From Magnetococcales bacterium (GTDB taxonomy: Bacteria; Pseudomonadota; Magnetococcia; Magnetococcales; JADGCL01), in contig JADGCL010000014.1 of the NCBI GenBank assembly GCA_015229005.1, positions 1-52,164 of the forward strand: 52,164 bases of DNA, given 5' to 3'. The translations under genes were made by a program, and so were the position numbers. The notes beneath the pieces are model-generated. The model saw only the letters and a list, made by a program, of their open reading frames with translations. It ran no database searches and was not told where the DNA came from. Positions 25,523 to 34,087 of this stretch are shown here, piece after piece. How positions within the stretch are numbered: the stretch's first letter is position 1; each line of letters begins with the position of its first letter.

Positions 25523-26308
25523 ATGAAGCGTCGTGGTTTGATTGCGGGCAACTGGAAGATGAACAGCGGGCTCGTCGAGGCGGCCCAGGAACTTACCGGC
25601 AGCATCCTCGCCGGTCTTTCCGAGCGCGAGGGGAAGAAGCTCCTCTGCGAGGTCCTCGTCTGCCCCCCCTTCACCGTACTCTCTTCCGTCAACCAGAAGA
25701 TCGGCGGCTCCTCCGTCAAGCTGGGCGCACAGAACATGGCAATCGAGACGAGCGGCGCCTACACCGGCGAGGTGAGCGGGCTCATGCTGCGCAACGTCGG
25801 TTGCCATTACGTCATTCTGGGCCACTCCGAGCGTCGCCAGTACTACGGGGAGACCGACGAGATCGTGGCCAAGAAGACCGCCTCGGCCTACCGCGACGGT
25901 CTGACCCCCATCGTCTGCGTCGGTGAAACCCTCGCCGAGCGCGAAGCGGGGACCACCTGGGCGGTCGTCAGCCGTCAGATCAACGCCGTCCTCCCCAGCC
26001 TGCCCCAGGAGGCCGCCAAACAGCAGCAGCTGGTCATCGCCTACGAGCCCGTTTGGGCCATCGGCACCGGCAAGGTCGCCACCCCGGAGCAGGCGGCCGA
26101 AGTCCACACCAGTATTCGCAAACTCCTGGTCTCCAAGCTCGGCGACGAGGTCGCCAGCAAGATCCGGCTCCTCTACGGCGGTTCGATGAATGCCGCCAAT
26201 GCCGCAGTCCTCCTCCAACAGGAGGACATCGACGGTGGGCTGATCGGTGGCGCCGCCCTCAAGGCCAAGGATTTCCTCACCATCATCGACAGCTATCCCT
26301 CCGCCTGA
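25523..26308 (+). CDS. tpiA: Triose-phosphate isomerase
   Basis: A 261-residue TIM barrel interconverting dihydroxyacetone phosphate and glyceraldehyde 3-phosphate. AGNWKMNSG contains the active-site Asn and Lys, VILGHSERRQYYGE the catalytic His, AYEPVWAIGTGKVATPEQA the catalytic Glu and loop 6, and LLYGGSMNAANA the phosphate loop. ATG 25523 follows AGGGAGACTC; the open frame further up is a non-coding extension. It is followed by a tiny ORF and secG, the common tpiA-secG order. Confidence 0.98.
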   Translation: MKRRGLIAGNWKMNSGLVEAAQELTGSILAGLSEREGKKLLCEVLVCPPFTVLSSVNQKIGGSSVKLGAQNMAIETSGAYTGEVSGLMLRNVGCHYVILGHSERRQYYGETDEIVAKKTASAYRDGLTPIVCVGETLAEREAGTTWAVVSRQINAVLPSLPQEAAKQQQLVIAYEPVWAIGTGKVATPEQAAEVHTSIRKLLVSKLGDEVASKIRLLYGGSMNAANAAVLLQQEDIDGGLIGGAALKAKDFLTIIDSYPSA

Positions 26309-26322
26309 GACGGGGACCTCCC

Positions 26323-26412
26323 ATGACCGGTGGTCGGACCCTTGAAGAGAACCTGCGGGACAAGGCGGCCTGCATCCGTCAACTCCCGGAAAACGCCCGG
26401 GCAGGTAAATAA
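26323..26412 (+). CDS. Possible 29-residue small protein between tpiA and secG
   Basis: ATG 26323 to TAA 26412 encodes a hydrophilic peptide beginning MTGGRTLEENLRDKAACIRQ and ending in AGK. CGGGGA lies 8-13 bases before the ATG. Its stop is 2 bases before the secG start, a spacing typical of coupled genes, and it fills nearly the whole tpiA-secG gap. It may be a real small protein or a leader that aids secG translation. It has no family I know; comparison of related genomes would decide. Confidence 0.4.
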   Translation: MTGGRTLEENLRDKAACIRQLPENARAGK

Positions 26413-26414
26413 CC

Positions 26415-27101
26415 ATGACACTGATCATCACCGTCGTCCACGTCCTGGTCTCCCTGGCGCTGATCTTCGTCGTTCTCCTCCAGAGGGGCAGCAGCGCCGA
26501 TATGGGAGCTGCCTTCGGAGGCAGCTCCCAGAGTGTCTTCGGGGCCAGGGGGTCGGGCAGCTTTCTCGGAAAAATGACCGCCGTTCTCGCTACGGCTTTC
26601 ATGCTGACGAGTCTCTCCCTGGCCTTTTTCACCTCGCGTCAGGGTTTGGACCGCTCGGTCATGGAGGAGGGCGTCACGACGGAGGAGAAGGGCGAGCCGG
26701 CGGTGGTTCCCGGTGACCTCGGCTCGCCGAAGGGCGGAACGGCGCCAGTCGGGACCGCCCCTGCGGCGCAGGACGCCGGAAGCGGAAAATCCGAGGCCAA
26801 CGGCCAACCCCCCGCAACGCCGACACCGGGTCAGTCGACCCCGGAATCAACCTCCGGAAGTACGGACTCCCCGGGTTCCGCCGGTAAGGAGAGTGGTTCG
26901 ATCGGAGATGGCGATCCGGCCAAGGCGGGTGGCTCGGCCAAGGCAGATGACTCGGCCAAGGCGGGTGACTCGGCCAAGGCGGGTGACTCGGCCAAGGCGG
27001 GTGACTCGGCCAAGGAGAGCGGTTCGACAGCAAAGGAGAGCGGTTCGACAAAAGACGGCGGGGGAAAGAAAGCAGTCCCCGACGGTCCCAAACCGGACTG
27101 A
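26415..27101 (+). CDS. secG: Preprotein translocase subunit SecG with long low-complexity tail
   Basis: A 228-residue SecG, part of the SecYEG channel. Residues 1-75 are the SecG core: first membrane span TVVHVLVSLALIFVVLLQRG, the SSADMGAAFGGSSQSVFGARG linker and second span near 55-72 (TAVLATAFMLTSLSLAFFT). The rest, about 150 residues, is a hydrophilic Ser/Gly/Ala/Lys/Asp tail including five copies of a 6-residue repeat (SAKAGD type). SecG is usually 75-120 residues, so the tail is unusual; orientation of the two-span core puts it in the periplasm or cytoplasm depending on topology. A strong terminator follows. Confidence 0.93.
   Translation: MTLIITVVHVLVSLALIFVVLLQRGSSADMGAAFGGSSQSVFGARGSGSFLGKMTAVLATAFMLTSLSLAFFTSRQGLDRSVMEEGVTTEEKGEPAVVPGDLGSPKGGTAPVGTAPAAQDAGSGKSEANGQPPATPTPGQSTPESTSGSTDSPGSAGKESGSIGDGDPAKAGGSAKADDSAKAGDSAKAGDSAKAGDSAKESGSTAKESGSTKDGGGKKAVPDGPKPD
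26935..27018 (+). repeat. 18-bp tandem repeat inside secG
   Basis: About five in-frame copies of an 18-base unit of the form GACTCGGCCAAGGCGGGT, the first two slightly diverged. Unit length is a multiple of three, so copy-number change would keep the frame and only lengthen or shorten the SecG tail. Confidence 0.9.
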
Positions 27102-27178
27102 GCCCCGGATCCGGGCGCCTCCTCCCGGGTGGGGGTCGGCGGCCAGAGTCGGAATCGAGGGAATTGGAATCCAAGAGA

Positions 27179-27215
27179 GGGGGAAGGGAGGTTGGACTCC
27201 CCTCCCCCTTTTTTT
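27179..27215 (+). terminator. Rho-independent terminator of secG
   Basis: GGGGGAAGGGAG (27179-27190) pairs with CTCCCCTCCCCC (27197-27208) with a single mismatch, followed by seven T residues. It separates secG from the convergent ettA. Confidence 0.85.
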
Positions 27216-27231
27216 GGGACCCCTTCCCGGG

Positions 27232-28911
27232 TCAGTGAACCAGCTTGCGGTATTTTACCCGGTGCGGCTGGTTGGCCTCCTTGCCCAACCGCAACCGCCG
27301 GTCGGCCTCGTATTCCTGATAGTTGCCCTCAAAGAAGACCACCTTGGATTCCCCCTCGAAGGCGAGAATGTGGGTGACGATCCGGTCGAGGAACCAGCGA
27401 TCGTGGGAGACCACGACGGCGCTCCCGGGAAATCCGGTCAGGGCATCTTCAAGGGCGCGCAGGGTCTCGACATCCAGATCGTTTGTCGGCTCGTCCAGGA
27501 GGAGGAGATTCCCCCCTGCCTTGACCACCCGGGCGAGATGGACACGGTTCCGCTCCCCCCCGGAGAGAAACTTGACCTTCTTTTGCTGATCCACTCCCTT
27601 GAAGTTGAACCAGGAGACGTAAGCCCGCGAATTGACCTCCCGCCCCCCAAGCTCCAGGAGTTCCCGCTTCTCGGAGATGACATCCCAGACGCTCTCCTCG
27701 GGATTCAGGAGTTCGCGACTCTGATCCACAAAGGCCGGCACGACCGTCTCTCCCAGACGCAGGGTGCCCGCGTCCGGTGACTCGTACCCCATCATCATCC
27801 TGAGGAAGGTCGATTTCCCCGAACCATTGCCGCCGATCACCCCCAGGACGCCTCCTCTCGGGAGAAGAAAACTCACATCGTCCATCAGCAGGCGGGAGTC
27901 GAATCCCTTGCACAACCCTTTGGCCTCGATGACCACATCCCCCAGACGAGGACCGGGAGGAATGAAGAGGGTGTTGGTTTCCCGACGCTCCTCCCGCGAC
28001 TGGGAGGCAAGCTCTTCGTAAGCATGGAGCCTCGCCTTGTTTTTCGCCTGTCTGGCCTTGGGGGAGGCCCGAACCCATTCCAGTTCGTGCCGGAGACGCT
28101 TGGCAAGGGAATCATCCTCGCGCTTCTCCTGTGTCAGGCGCGCCTCCTTCTGTTCCAGCCAGGAGGAGTAGTTGCCCTTCCAGGGGATTCCGCGTCCGCG
28201 GTCGAGTTCGAGGATCCAACCGGCGGCATTGTCCAGGAAATAGCGGTCATGGGTCACGGCGACCACGGTTCCCGGGTACTCGGTCAGATGGCGCTCCAGC
28301 CAGGCGACCGACTCGGCGTCCAGGTGGTTGGTCGGCTCGTCGAGGAGGAGCATGTCGGGGGACGACAGGAGCAGCCGACAGAGGGCCACCCGCCGTTTTT
28401 CGCCGCCGGAGAGGCGTGCAACGTCGGCATCCCAGGGGGGAAGACGCAAGGCATCGGCGGCGATCTCCAGTTTGCGGTCGAGATCCCAGCCGTCCAGGCG
28501 GTCGATGGTTTCCTGCAGTTCGCCCTGCTGGACAACCAGTTCGTTCATCTCATCGGGATCGGTCACCTCGGCGAATCTGGCCGACACCTCGTTGAAGCGA
28601 TCCAGGAGCGATTTCAGCTCGGCCACCCCCTCCTCGACGTTGGCCTTGACCGTTTTCGTCGGGTCCAGGACCGGTTCCTGCGGCAAATAACCGACCCGGA
28701 TCCCCGGGGCGGGACGGGCAGAGCCGACGAACTCCTTGTCCTCACCGGCCATGATCCGCAGAAGGCTGCTCTTTCCTGAACCGTTGAGCCCAAGGACCCC
28801 GATCTTGGCCCCCGGCAGAAAGGCCAGGGTAATCTGATCGAGGATGATCCGTTTGGGGTGAACGACCTTGGTCACCCCTTCCATGGTGAAGACATATTTG
28901 GGATTGGCCAT
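27232..28911 (-). CDS. ettA: Energy-dependent translational throttle protein EttA (ABC-F)
   Basis: A 559-residue soluble ABC-F ATPase that binds the ribosomal E site and gates early elongation according to ATP/ADP. Two ABC cassettes are present: GLNGSGKSS with LSGGEKRRVALCRLLLS, and GGNGSGKST with LSGGERNRVHLARVV. Between them is the charged P-site interaction arm (EARLTQEKREDDSLAKRLRH and following). MANPKYVFTMEGVTKVV matches the EttA start, so ATG 28911 is chosen. It lies 8 bases after the ilvE stop, so the two are probably cotranscribed. Confidence 0.96.
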   Translation of the reverse strand: MANPKYVFTMEGVTKVVHPKRIILDQITLAFLPGAKIGVLGLNGSGKSSLLRIMAGEDKEFVGSARPAPGIRVGYLPQEPVLDPTKTVKANVEEGVAELKSLLDRFNEVSARFAEVTDPDEMNELVVQQGELQETIDRLDGWDLDRKLEIAADALRLPPWDADVARLSGGEKRRVALCRLLLSSPDMLLLDEPTNHLDAESVAWLERHLTEYPGTVVAVTHDRYFLDNAAGWILELDRGRGIPWKGNYSSWLEQKEARLTQEKREDDSLAKRLRHELEWVRASPKARQAKNKARLHAYEELASQSREERRETNTLFIPPGPRLGDVVIEAKGLCKGFDSRLLMDDVSFLLPRGGVLGVIGGNGSGKSTFLRMMMGYESPDAGTLRLGETVVPAFVDQSRELLNPEESVWDVISEKRELLELGGREVNSRAYVSWFNFKGVDQQKKVKFLSGGERNRVHLARVVKAGGNLLLLDEPTNDLDVETLRALEDALTGFPGSAVVVSHDRWFLDRIVTHILAFEGESKVVFFEGNYQEYEADRRLRLGKEANQPHRVKYRKLVH

Positions 28912-28919
28912 GTCTGGAG

Positions 28920-29867
28920 TCAACCTGCGTTTGCGTGGCTGGGCACCGGGGTGAGCCAGTGGGCATATTCGGGAACGGTTCCGCGGGCAATGGCGAAGAA
29001 TCGCTCCTGGATTTTTCGGGTGATCTCTCCCCGGGATCCCGCACCGATGCGGCGACCATCCAACTCGCGGATGGGGGTGATCTCGGCGGCGGTACCGGTG
29101 AAGAAGGCCTCGTCGGCGATCATGATCTCGTCTCTGGGGAAGCGTTGCTCCAGCACCCTGAGCCCCATGGTCGCAGCCAGGGAGATGACGGTGTTGCGGG
29201 TGATCCCGTTCAGGGCCGAGTCCAGCGGCGGGGTCTTGAGGGTTTCCCCCTGGACGATGAAAATATTCTCGCCGGTCCCTTCGGAGACATAGCCCTCGGG
29301 ATCGAGAAGCAGGGCCTCGTCGAACCCGGAGGCCAGCGCCTCGCTCTTGGCGAGGATGGAGTTGGGATAGTTGCCCACCGCCTTGGCCCGGGTCATGACG
29401 ATATTGGGATGGTGCCGGGTATAGGAGGAGGTCTTGACCCGGATCCCCTTCTCCATTCCCTCCTCCCCCAGATAGGCCCCCCAACGCCAGGCGGCCACCA
29501 TGGCATGCACCAGACAGGGGCGGGGATTGAGCCCCATGCTCTCGGCCCCGAAATAGACCAATGGACGGATGTAGCCGGAATCGAGCTGGTTGCGGCGGAT
29601 GACTTCCACCGAGACCTCGGTCATTTCCCGAACGGTATGGGGGATCGTCATGCCAAGAATGTGCGCCGACTTGAAAAGACGGTCGATGTGTTCCGGCAGG
29701 CGGAAAATGGCGGGACCCTTGTCGGTGCTGTAGCAACGGATTCCTTCGAAGACTCCGAAGCCGTAGTGCAAGGTATGGGTCAGGACGTGGATCTTGGCCT
29801 CCCGCCAGGGGACCCAGCTCCCATCCATCCAGATCTGCCCATCCTTGTCCCACATCGGTTTATCCAT
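28920..29867 (-). CDS. ilvE: Branched-chain amino acid aminotransferase
   Basis: A 315-residue fold-IV PLP aminotransferase for the last step of valine, leucine and isoleucine synthesis. HYGFGVFEGIRCY is the N-terminal signature, the PLP lysine is in TRAKAVGNYPNSILAKSEA, and GYVSEGTGENIFIV plus DEAFFTGTAAEITPI complete the class-IV motif. The start ATG 29867 is preceded by GGAAAAGG. Its operon partner is ettA; ilvD is elsewhere in the window. Confidence 0.96.
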   Translation of the reverse strand: MDKPMWDKDGQIWMDGSWVPWREAKIHVLTHTLHYGFGVFEGIRCYSTDKGPAIFRLPEHIDRLFKSAHILGMTIPHTVREMTEVSVEVIRRNQLDSGYIRPLVYFGAESMGLNPRPCLVHAMVAAWRWGAYLGEEGMEKGIRVKTSSYTRHHPNIVMTRAKAVGNYPNSILAKSEALASGFDEALLLDPEGYVSEGTGENIFIVQGETLKTPPLDSALNGITRNTVISLAATMGLRVLEQRFPRDEIMIADEAFFTGTAAEITPIRELDGRRIGAGSRGEITRKIQERFFAIARGTVPEYAHWLTPVPSHANAG

Positions 29868-30082
29868 GGGTTTTTTTTCCTTTTCCGTCGAGAGGTTGTC
29901 AAACCTTGGGTGGGCTCCGTCCCAGACAGGTGAGCCGCCTGGGCGACCGGAAGCGCCCCGGTCCCGGAGTCATGGCACAAAAGCTGCTGAAGGAAAATCG
30001 CGACAGAGACCGGGCAAGGGGCGGTCCAGCCCGTGCCGCCCACCCCACCAGTAAACCACACAACCGGAATTCGGAACAGGTC

Positions 30083-30583
30083 ATGAGCGATACCATCAGG
30101 ATCGTCGGAGGTCCGATCGACGGCGCCGCCGCGGCCAGGGGCGTGACCCCACCGGGAAGAGGGGCCGCTTCGACCGTTCGTTCCAGCCCGGGTGGAAGCG
30201 GTCAGGGAAAGGCGGTGTTCGATGACGTCTTCGACGCCGTCAACCCGGTGCAGCACTTGCCGATCATCTCCTCGGCCTACCGGGCGGATACCGGCGACGG
30301 CATCGGTCAGGTTCCCCGACTGGTGGGCGGAATGTTCTACGGGGGGATCCTGGGGGGACCTGCGGGGGTGGTCGGGGCGGTTGCCGACCTGCTGGTCGAA
30401 AAGGCTACCGGCAGAGACATGGAGACGCAAATGCTGGGAACCGTAGGCAAGGTCATCCCCCGGAGCGATCCCTGGACGGTGGTGGCCCCTTCGGTTCCCG
30501 ATCGCTCTCCGGACTCCCCGACCGGCGAACGCCCCTACAGTGTTTACCAGGGGCCTTCACCATCGGAACAAGGGGGAGGCTGA
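30083..30583 (+). CDS. Conserved hypothetical protein with Gly-rich hydrophobic core
   Basis: A 166-residue protein from ATG 30083; an in-frame ATG at 29972 would add 37 basic residues. A flexible Gly/Pro/Ser N-terminus (1-45) leads to AVFDDVFDAVNPVQHLPIIS, then GQVPRLVGGMFYGGILGGPA and VVGAVADLLVEKATGRDMET. I recall similar short proteins, with the NPxQHxP and Gly-rich hydrophobic blocks, in alphaproteobacteria, but no function. The central block (about 75-110) is hydrophobic enough to touch or cross a membrane once. It is divergent from ilvE and followed after 160 bases by another hypothetical gene. Confidence 0.72.
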   Translation: MSDTIRIVGGPIDGAAAARGVTPPGRGAASTVRSSPGGSGQGKAVFDDVFDAVNPVQHLPIISSAYRADTGDGIGQVPRLVGGMFYGGILGGPAGVVGAVADLLVEKATGRDMETQMLGTVGKVIPRSDPWTVVAPSVPDRSPDSPTGERPYSVYQGPSPSEQGGG

Positions 30584-30743
30584 CGCGCCAACAGCCAAGA
30601 AGAGATCCCATGCGGGGAACGACTCCCATGCCACCCTCGGCGGGATTTACCCTTCCGTCGAGGCCGGATGATCGTTCATGACCGACGTGCCCCCATCGTC
30701 AACAGGATGCCAGCGAAATCACCGATCACGGGAAGGAGGACAG

Positions 30744-31223
30744 ATGCTGTTTCTCAAAGGCAGGTCAGGAAAGAAGCAGGAGACAAAGGGCAGCAGTGCC
30801 TTGGCGATTCCGACTCCCCCGCTCGCGGGGATGGAGTATGCAGAGATACCGGACATACCCGATCCAGTTCCCATCTCGACCATACATAAACAATTGACGA
30901 TGCTGGTTCAAGAGGCAAAATGCGAGAGGATGGAGTTCGCCCTGCCGCTGATCGAATCCTTGCGGATGACCCTGGCCCTGGACCACGCGACCGGCGCAAC
31001 CCCCCCTGGGACCCTGACCGCCAAGAGCTGGCTGGGGCTCCTTAATCAGTGGGAAAACCAATTGACGCAACTTCCCGAGCGCCAACGCCGGTTCTCCAAG
31101 TCCTTTTTCCGAGATTTGGCCTCACGGCTCGAAAAGGAGGCGTCGCCCCTCTTCCCCATTCTCCTCGAACTGGTCGAAATGTTGGAAATGGCCTCGCCCG
31201 GGGGGCTGGTGGTCAGAAATTGA
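30744..31223 (+). CDS. Hypothetical protein, helical
   Basis: A 159-residue protein starting at ATG 30744 behind a near-perfect GGAAGGAGGA site (30731-30740). The first 35 residues are basic and flexible (MLFLKGRSGKKQE); the rest is predicted helical, with repeated amphipathic stretches (LVQEAKCERMEFALPLIESL; SKSFFRDLASRLEKEASPLF). No signal peptide or membrane span. No family is recognised. It may be cotranscribed with the following DamX-like gene, 313 bases downstream; that gap contains no convincing gene. Confidence 0.65.
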   Translation: MLFLKGRSGKKQETKGSSALAIPTPPLAGMEYAEIPDIPDPVPISTIHKQLTMLVQEAKCERMEFALPLIESLRMTLALDHATGATPPGTLTAKSWLGLLNQWENQLTQLPERQRRFSKSFFRDLASRLEKEASPLFPILLELVEMLEMASPGGLVVRN

Positions 31224-31536
31224 TGGCCTCCCCGCACCGGAACCTACGGTACCCGGTTATGGGACCGCGCCACATACAAGGCTGGAAAGAAGTGATTCCC
31301 GGCCCGCTCAGGGAAAACGGTCCCTTGATCACCGGGGAGTTCTTGAGGGATAGTTGCGCCGGAATCTCGAAGGAGCCCGAAGTAAACGGGATGGTTCCGC
31401 GAAGTTCGGCCTCGTTGCCCTGGGCATCTTTCGATGCGTCCGGCGGGGGGGCGGGTGGCAGCGCTCGGGCGGGGGATCGGTCCTTCCCCTCTTCCGCCCG
31501 GCCTCGGCTCTCAGGGGAACCCTGGCAGAATTGACT

Positions 31537-34038
31537 ATGGAAGCGGCCAAACATCCGGGTGCGTCCCACTCCCGCAGCTCCCGCCCGCTGCAGCCGAGTC
31601 CGGACCACTTTTTCTCCGTCGAGAGCCATGGGCCTGTATGGAAGGCCCTGCGCACGGCAGTCGTCCGCGGAGAAGGGGTGGTGGTCGTCGCTGGTCCCGA
31701 GGGAGTCGGCAAGAGCCTCCTCGTCACCCGGCTGAAGGGCATCATCCCGTCCAACCGGGATATGTCGTTGATCCCCTCACCCCCCAAGGATCCCGGGCGC
31801 TTTCTCGAACTCCTGGTCAGGGCCATCGACCCGGATGCCGCTGATACGGGGCCCGATAGTGCCGGCACGGCTTCACTCTCGCCAGAGGCCCTGAAGGTTG
31901 CGCTGGAGGCAAGAGTCCGCAAACGGCTGAAGCTTTTGGTGGCCATCGACCAGGTCGAAAAACTCGGCGACAAAAACCTGGAGCTGCTTGCCGAGGTGGT
32001 GGCCTTCGCTGCGGACGGGGTCAAGCCGGTCCAGGTCCTTCTTGTGGGGTCCCTGTCCCTGGCCACTTTCCTGGCCAGTCGTGCCTTCAAGCCGCTCGCC
32101 GAACACCTGGTGGCCTCCGGTGAGTTGGCGCCCCTGACACGAAATGAGGTTCGAGACTACGTCACCTTTCGTCTCGAACAGAATCCGGCGCTGAAAGTCC
32201 GGGTCACCCGCTCGGGTTGGGTAGAACTCTACCGCTTCAGCCAGGGTCTGCCGGGGCGCATCGAATCCGTACTGGGGCCGGTGTTGCATCCCCAATCCGG
32301 TCGGAAGGGTCGTTTCCGCTTCATCACCAGTACGACAGTGCGGAGGATTGCAGCCCTCTCCGGGGAGCTTCCGTTCGAGTCCGGCGATACATCCGCCCCT
32401 TCCCGGTCTGAATTCCCCTTCCAATTATCTCCCCTCCTTGGGCAGGCATGGGGTCTTCGCCGTTGGGGCGCTGCCCTGCTGCTCCTCTCGCTGGCAGGAT
32501 ACTTCGCAGGCGGGTTCGGCACGGGAGGTGATTCGGAGTCAACCGACGAAAGCGAACCGGTCACCGTGGTCGGAGACAGTCGATACGTCTCTCTCGGCGG
32601 CCCCAAGCTGACCGAGACCTCCGATCCCGACAAGAAGGGGTCGCTGCCCCCTCCCTCCGCAGCGATGCCGCTGGCAAGGGAGTCCATTCCCGTGCGCCAG
32701 GCCCAGGAAGGGACTCCAGCGGCCACCTCCCCACGAAAGAGCCCCGAAGGGGGGGCACCACCCTCCTCGGGGGCCAAGGATGAGGGGAAACCCGCCCAGG
32801 GCTCCGTTTCCCCTCCCAAGGCCCCGTCCACCGGACACCCGCCGGCGGAACCCGCCCTTCTTTCGGCGCTTCCCGAAATTCGCGAGACCGTTGTCCCGGG
32901 GGTCGCCCGAGAGCCTTTCGCACCCACCGGCGAGGCCGCAGCGCCGACTTCAAAGCCCGCCGCGCCGGCGACCGGGATCGCTTTGCCGACTCCCGTCGTC
33001 GAGAAGCCTGCCTCCGGTACCTCCGCTTTGAAATCGGCCACATCTTCACCGCCGGAAGCGGTAACCAAACCGGCATCGACGGAAGTGCGCTCGACCAGTG
33101 CCGTGACGGCAAAGGTCGCCCCCGGTAAGGCCACTTCCGAGAAAGGTGGCGCCTCCGAGAGGTCTCCGACCGAGAAGAAGGTCGCGCCCGACCGACTCGC
33201 CTCCGGGAATGCCGCCTCCGAAAAGGGTGCTGGCGGAGGAAAGCCGCTCGCCGAGAAACCCTCCCAGGAAAAGGCAGCAGCTGCGAAGAGTGCCACCGAC
33301 AAGACCGCCCAGGAGAAGGCTGCAGCCGGGAGAGCCGCCCAGGAGAAAGCTGCCGCAAAGGCTGCCGCCGACAAAGCCGCCCAGGAGAAAGCCGCCGCAA
33401 AGGCCGCCGCTGACAAGGTCACCCAGGAAAAAGCCGCTGCAAAGGCTGCCGCCGACAAAGCCGCCCAGGAGAAAGCCGCCGTGAAGGCTGCCGCCGACAA
33501 GGCTGCTCAGGAGAAGGCTGCTCAGGAGAAGGCTGCTCAGGAGAAGGCTGCTCAGGAGAAGGCTGCTCAGGAGGAGGCTGCCGCGAAAGTTGCCGCCGGA
33601 AAGGCCGCCCGGGAAAAGGCCGCAGCCGCGAAGAAAGCCGGGGAAAAAGCTGCGGTCGCGAAAGATGCCACCGAAGGCAAGGCCTCTCGATCGCCGGCCA
33701 CGGGTGGGGAGGGCACCGTCGCCGCCCCGGTCGAACAAGCTGGCGGGGCCGCGTCGTCGCGTCCACCGCTGGCGACCGAGAAGACCCTCGCCTCCCGGGG
33801 GCAGCTTTATGTGGTGCAGGTGGGTTCCTACGTCAACCGCAGCAACGCCGAAGAGGTGGCCGGTCGCCTGACTTCGTACAGCCCCGAGGTTTACGTCCAC
33901 CTCTTCGAAAAAGGCGACAAGCGGTGGTACTCCGCCCGTCTCAACTTCAAGGACAGAAATTCGGCCGATAGGGCCGCTCAGGCAATCCGGGCAAAGACAG
34001 GGATGGGCACTCAGGTGATAGGTCTCTACTATCGATGA
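31537..34038 (+). CDS. DamX-like protein: AAA/ExeA-type ATPase, membrane span, Ala-Lys-Glu repeats, SPOR domain
   Basis: An 833-residue protein. Residues about 15-280 form an ExeA/GspA-like P-loop domain with VVVAGPEGVGKSLLVTRL (Walker A) and KLLVAIDQVEKL (Walker B). One membrane span follows near 310-330 (GAALLLLSLAGYFAGGFG). The periplasmic part is a long Pro/Ser/Ala linker, then TolA-like Ala-Lys-Gln-Glu repeats (about 580-720) and a terminal SPOR domain starting GQLYVVQVGSYVNRSNAEEV. SPOR domains bind denuded peptidoglycan glycans at division sites, as in DamX and FtsN. A role in cell division or in anchoring a wall-spanning machine is inferred. ATG 31537 is preferred; the open frame upstream begins with TTG and has no family similarity. 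Confidence 0.8.
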   Translation: MEAAKHPGASHSRSSRPLQPSPDHFFSVESHGPVWKALRTAVVRGEGVVVVAGPEGVGKSLLVTRLKGIIPSNRDMSLIPSPPKDPGRFLELLVRAIDPDAADTGPDSAGTASLSPEALKVALEARVRKRLKLLVAIDQVEKLGDKNLELLAEVVAFAADGVKPVQVLLVGSLSLATFLASRAFKPLAEHLVASGELAPLTRNEVRDYVTFRLEQNPALKVRVTRSGWVELYRFSQGLPGRIESVLGPVLHPQSGRKGRFRFITSTTVRRIAALSGELPFESGDTSAPSRSEFPFQLSPLLGQAWGLRRWGAALLLLSLAGYFAGGFGTGGDSESTDESEPVTVVGDSRYVSLGGPKLTETSDPDKKGSLPPPSAAMPLARESIPVRQAQEGTPAATSPRKSPEGGAPPSSGAKDEGKPAQGSVSPPKAPSTGHPPAEPALLSALPEIRETVVPGVAREPFAPTGEAAAPTSKPAAPATGIALPTPVVEKPASGTSALKSATSSPPEAVTKPASTEVRSTSAVTAKVAPGKATSEKGGASERSPTEKKVAPDRLASGNAASEKGAGGGKPLAEKPSQEKAAAAKSATDKTAQEKAAAGRAAQEKAAAKAAADKAAQEKAAAKAAADKVTQEKAAAKAAADKAAQEKAAVKAAADKAAQEKAAQEKAAQEKAAQEKAAQEEAAAKVAAGKAAREKAAAAKKAGEKAAVAKDATEGKASRSPATGGEGTVAAPVEQAGGAASSRPPLATEKTLASRGQLYVVQVGSYVNRSNAEEVAGRLTSYSPEVYVHLFEKGDKRWYSARLNFKDRNSADRAAQAIRAKTGMGTQVIGLYYR
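33298..33600 (+). repeat. In-frame tandem repeats in the DamX-like gene
   Basis: Up to about 33490 the repeat is roughly 45 bases, coding AAKAAADKAAQEK. From 33502 to about 33578 it changes to five nearly identical 15-base units (GCTGCTCAGGAGAAG, coding AAQEK). All unit lengths are multiples of three, so slippage would change only the length of the helical stalk. Confidence 0.9.
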
Positions 34039-34087
34039 GATCGAGTGCCGATGAGGTGAGCGCCTTGTCCCCCCTCCCCCCTACCAG

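Noticed and set aside
27232-29853. Single 873-residue protein covering ettA and ilvE
   Set aside because: The extra N-terminal part is an out-of-frame reading of ilvE; EttA starts at 28911.
31224-31536. Possible extra coding region before the DamX-like gene
   Set aside because: The open frame begins with TTG, has an Arg/Gly-rich sequence with no family features, and no ribosome site.
33298-33600. CRISPR-like repeats
   Set aside because: The units are contiguous, in frame and code for an Ala-Lys-Glu helix; there are no spacers. No CRISPR array is seen in the window.
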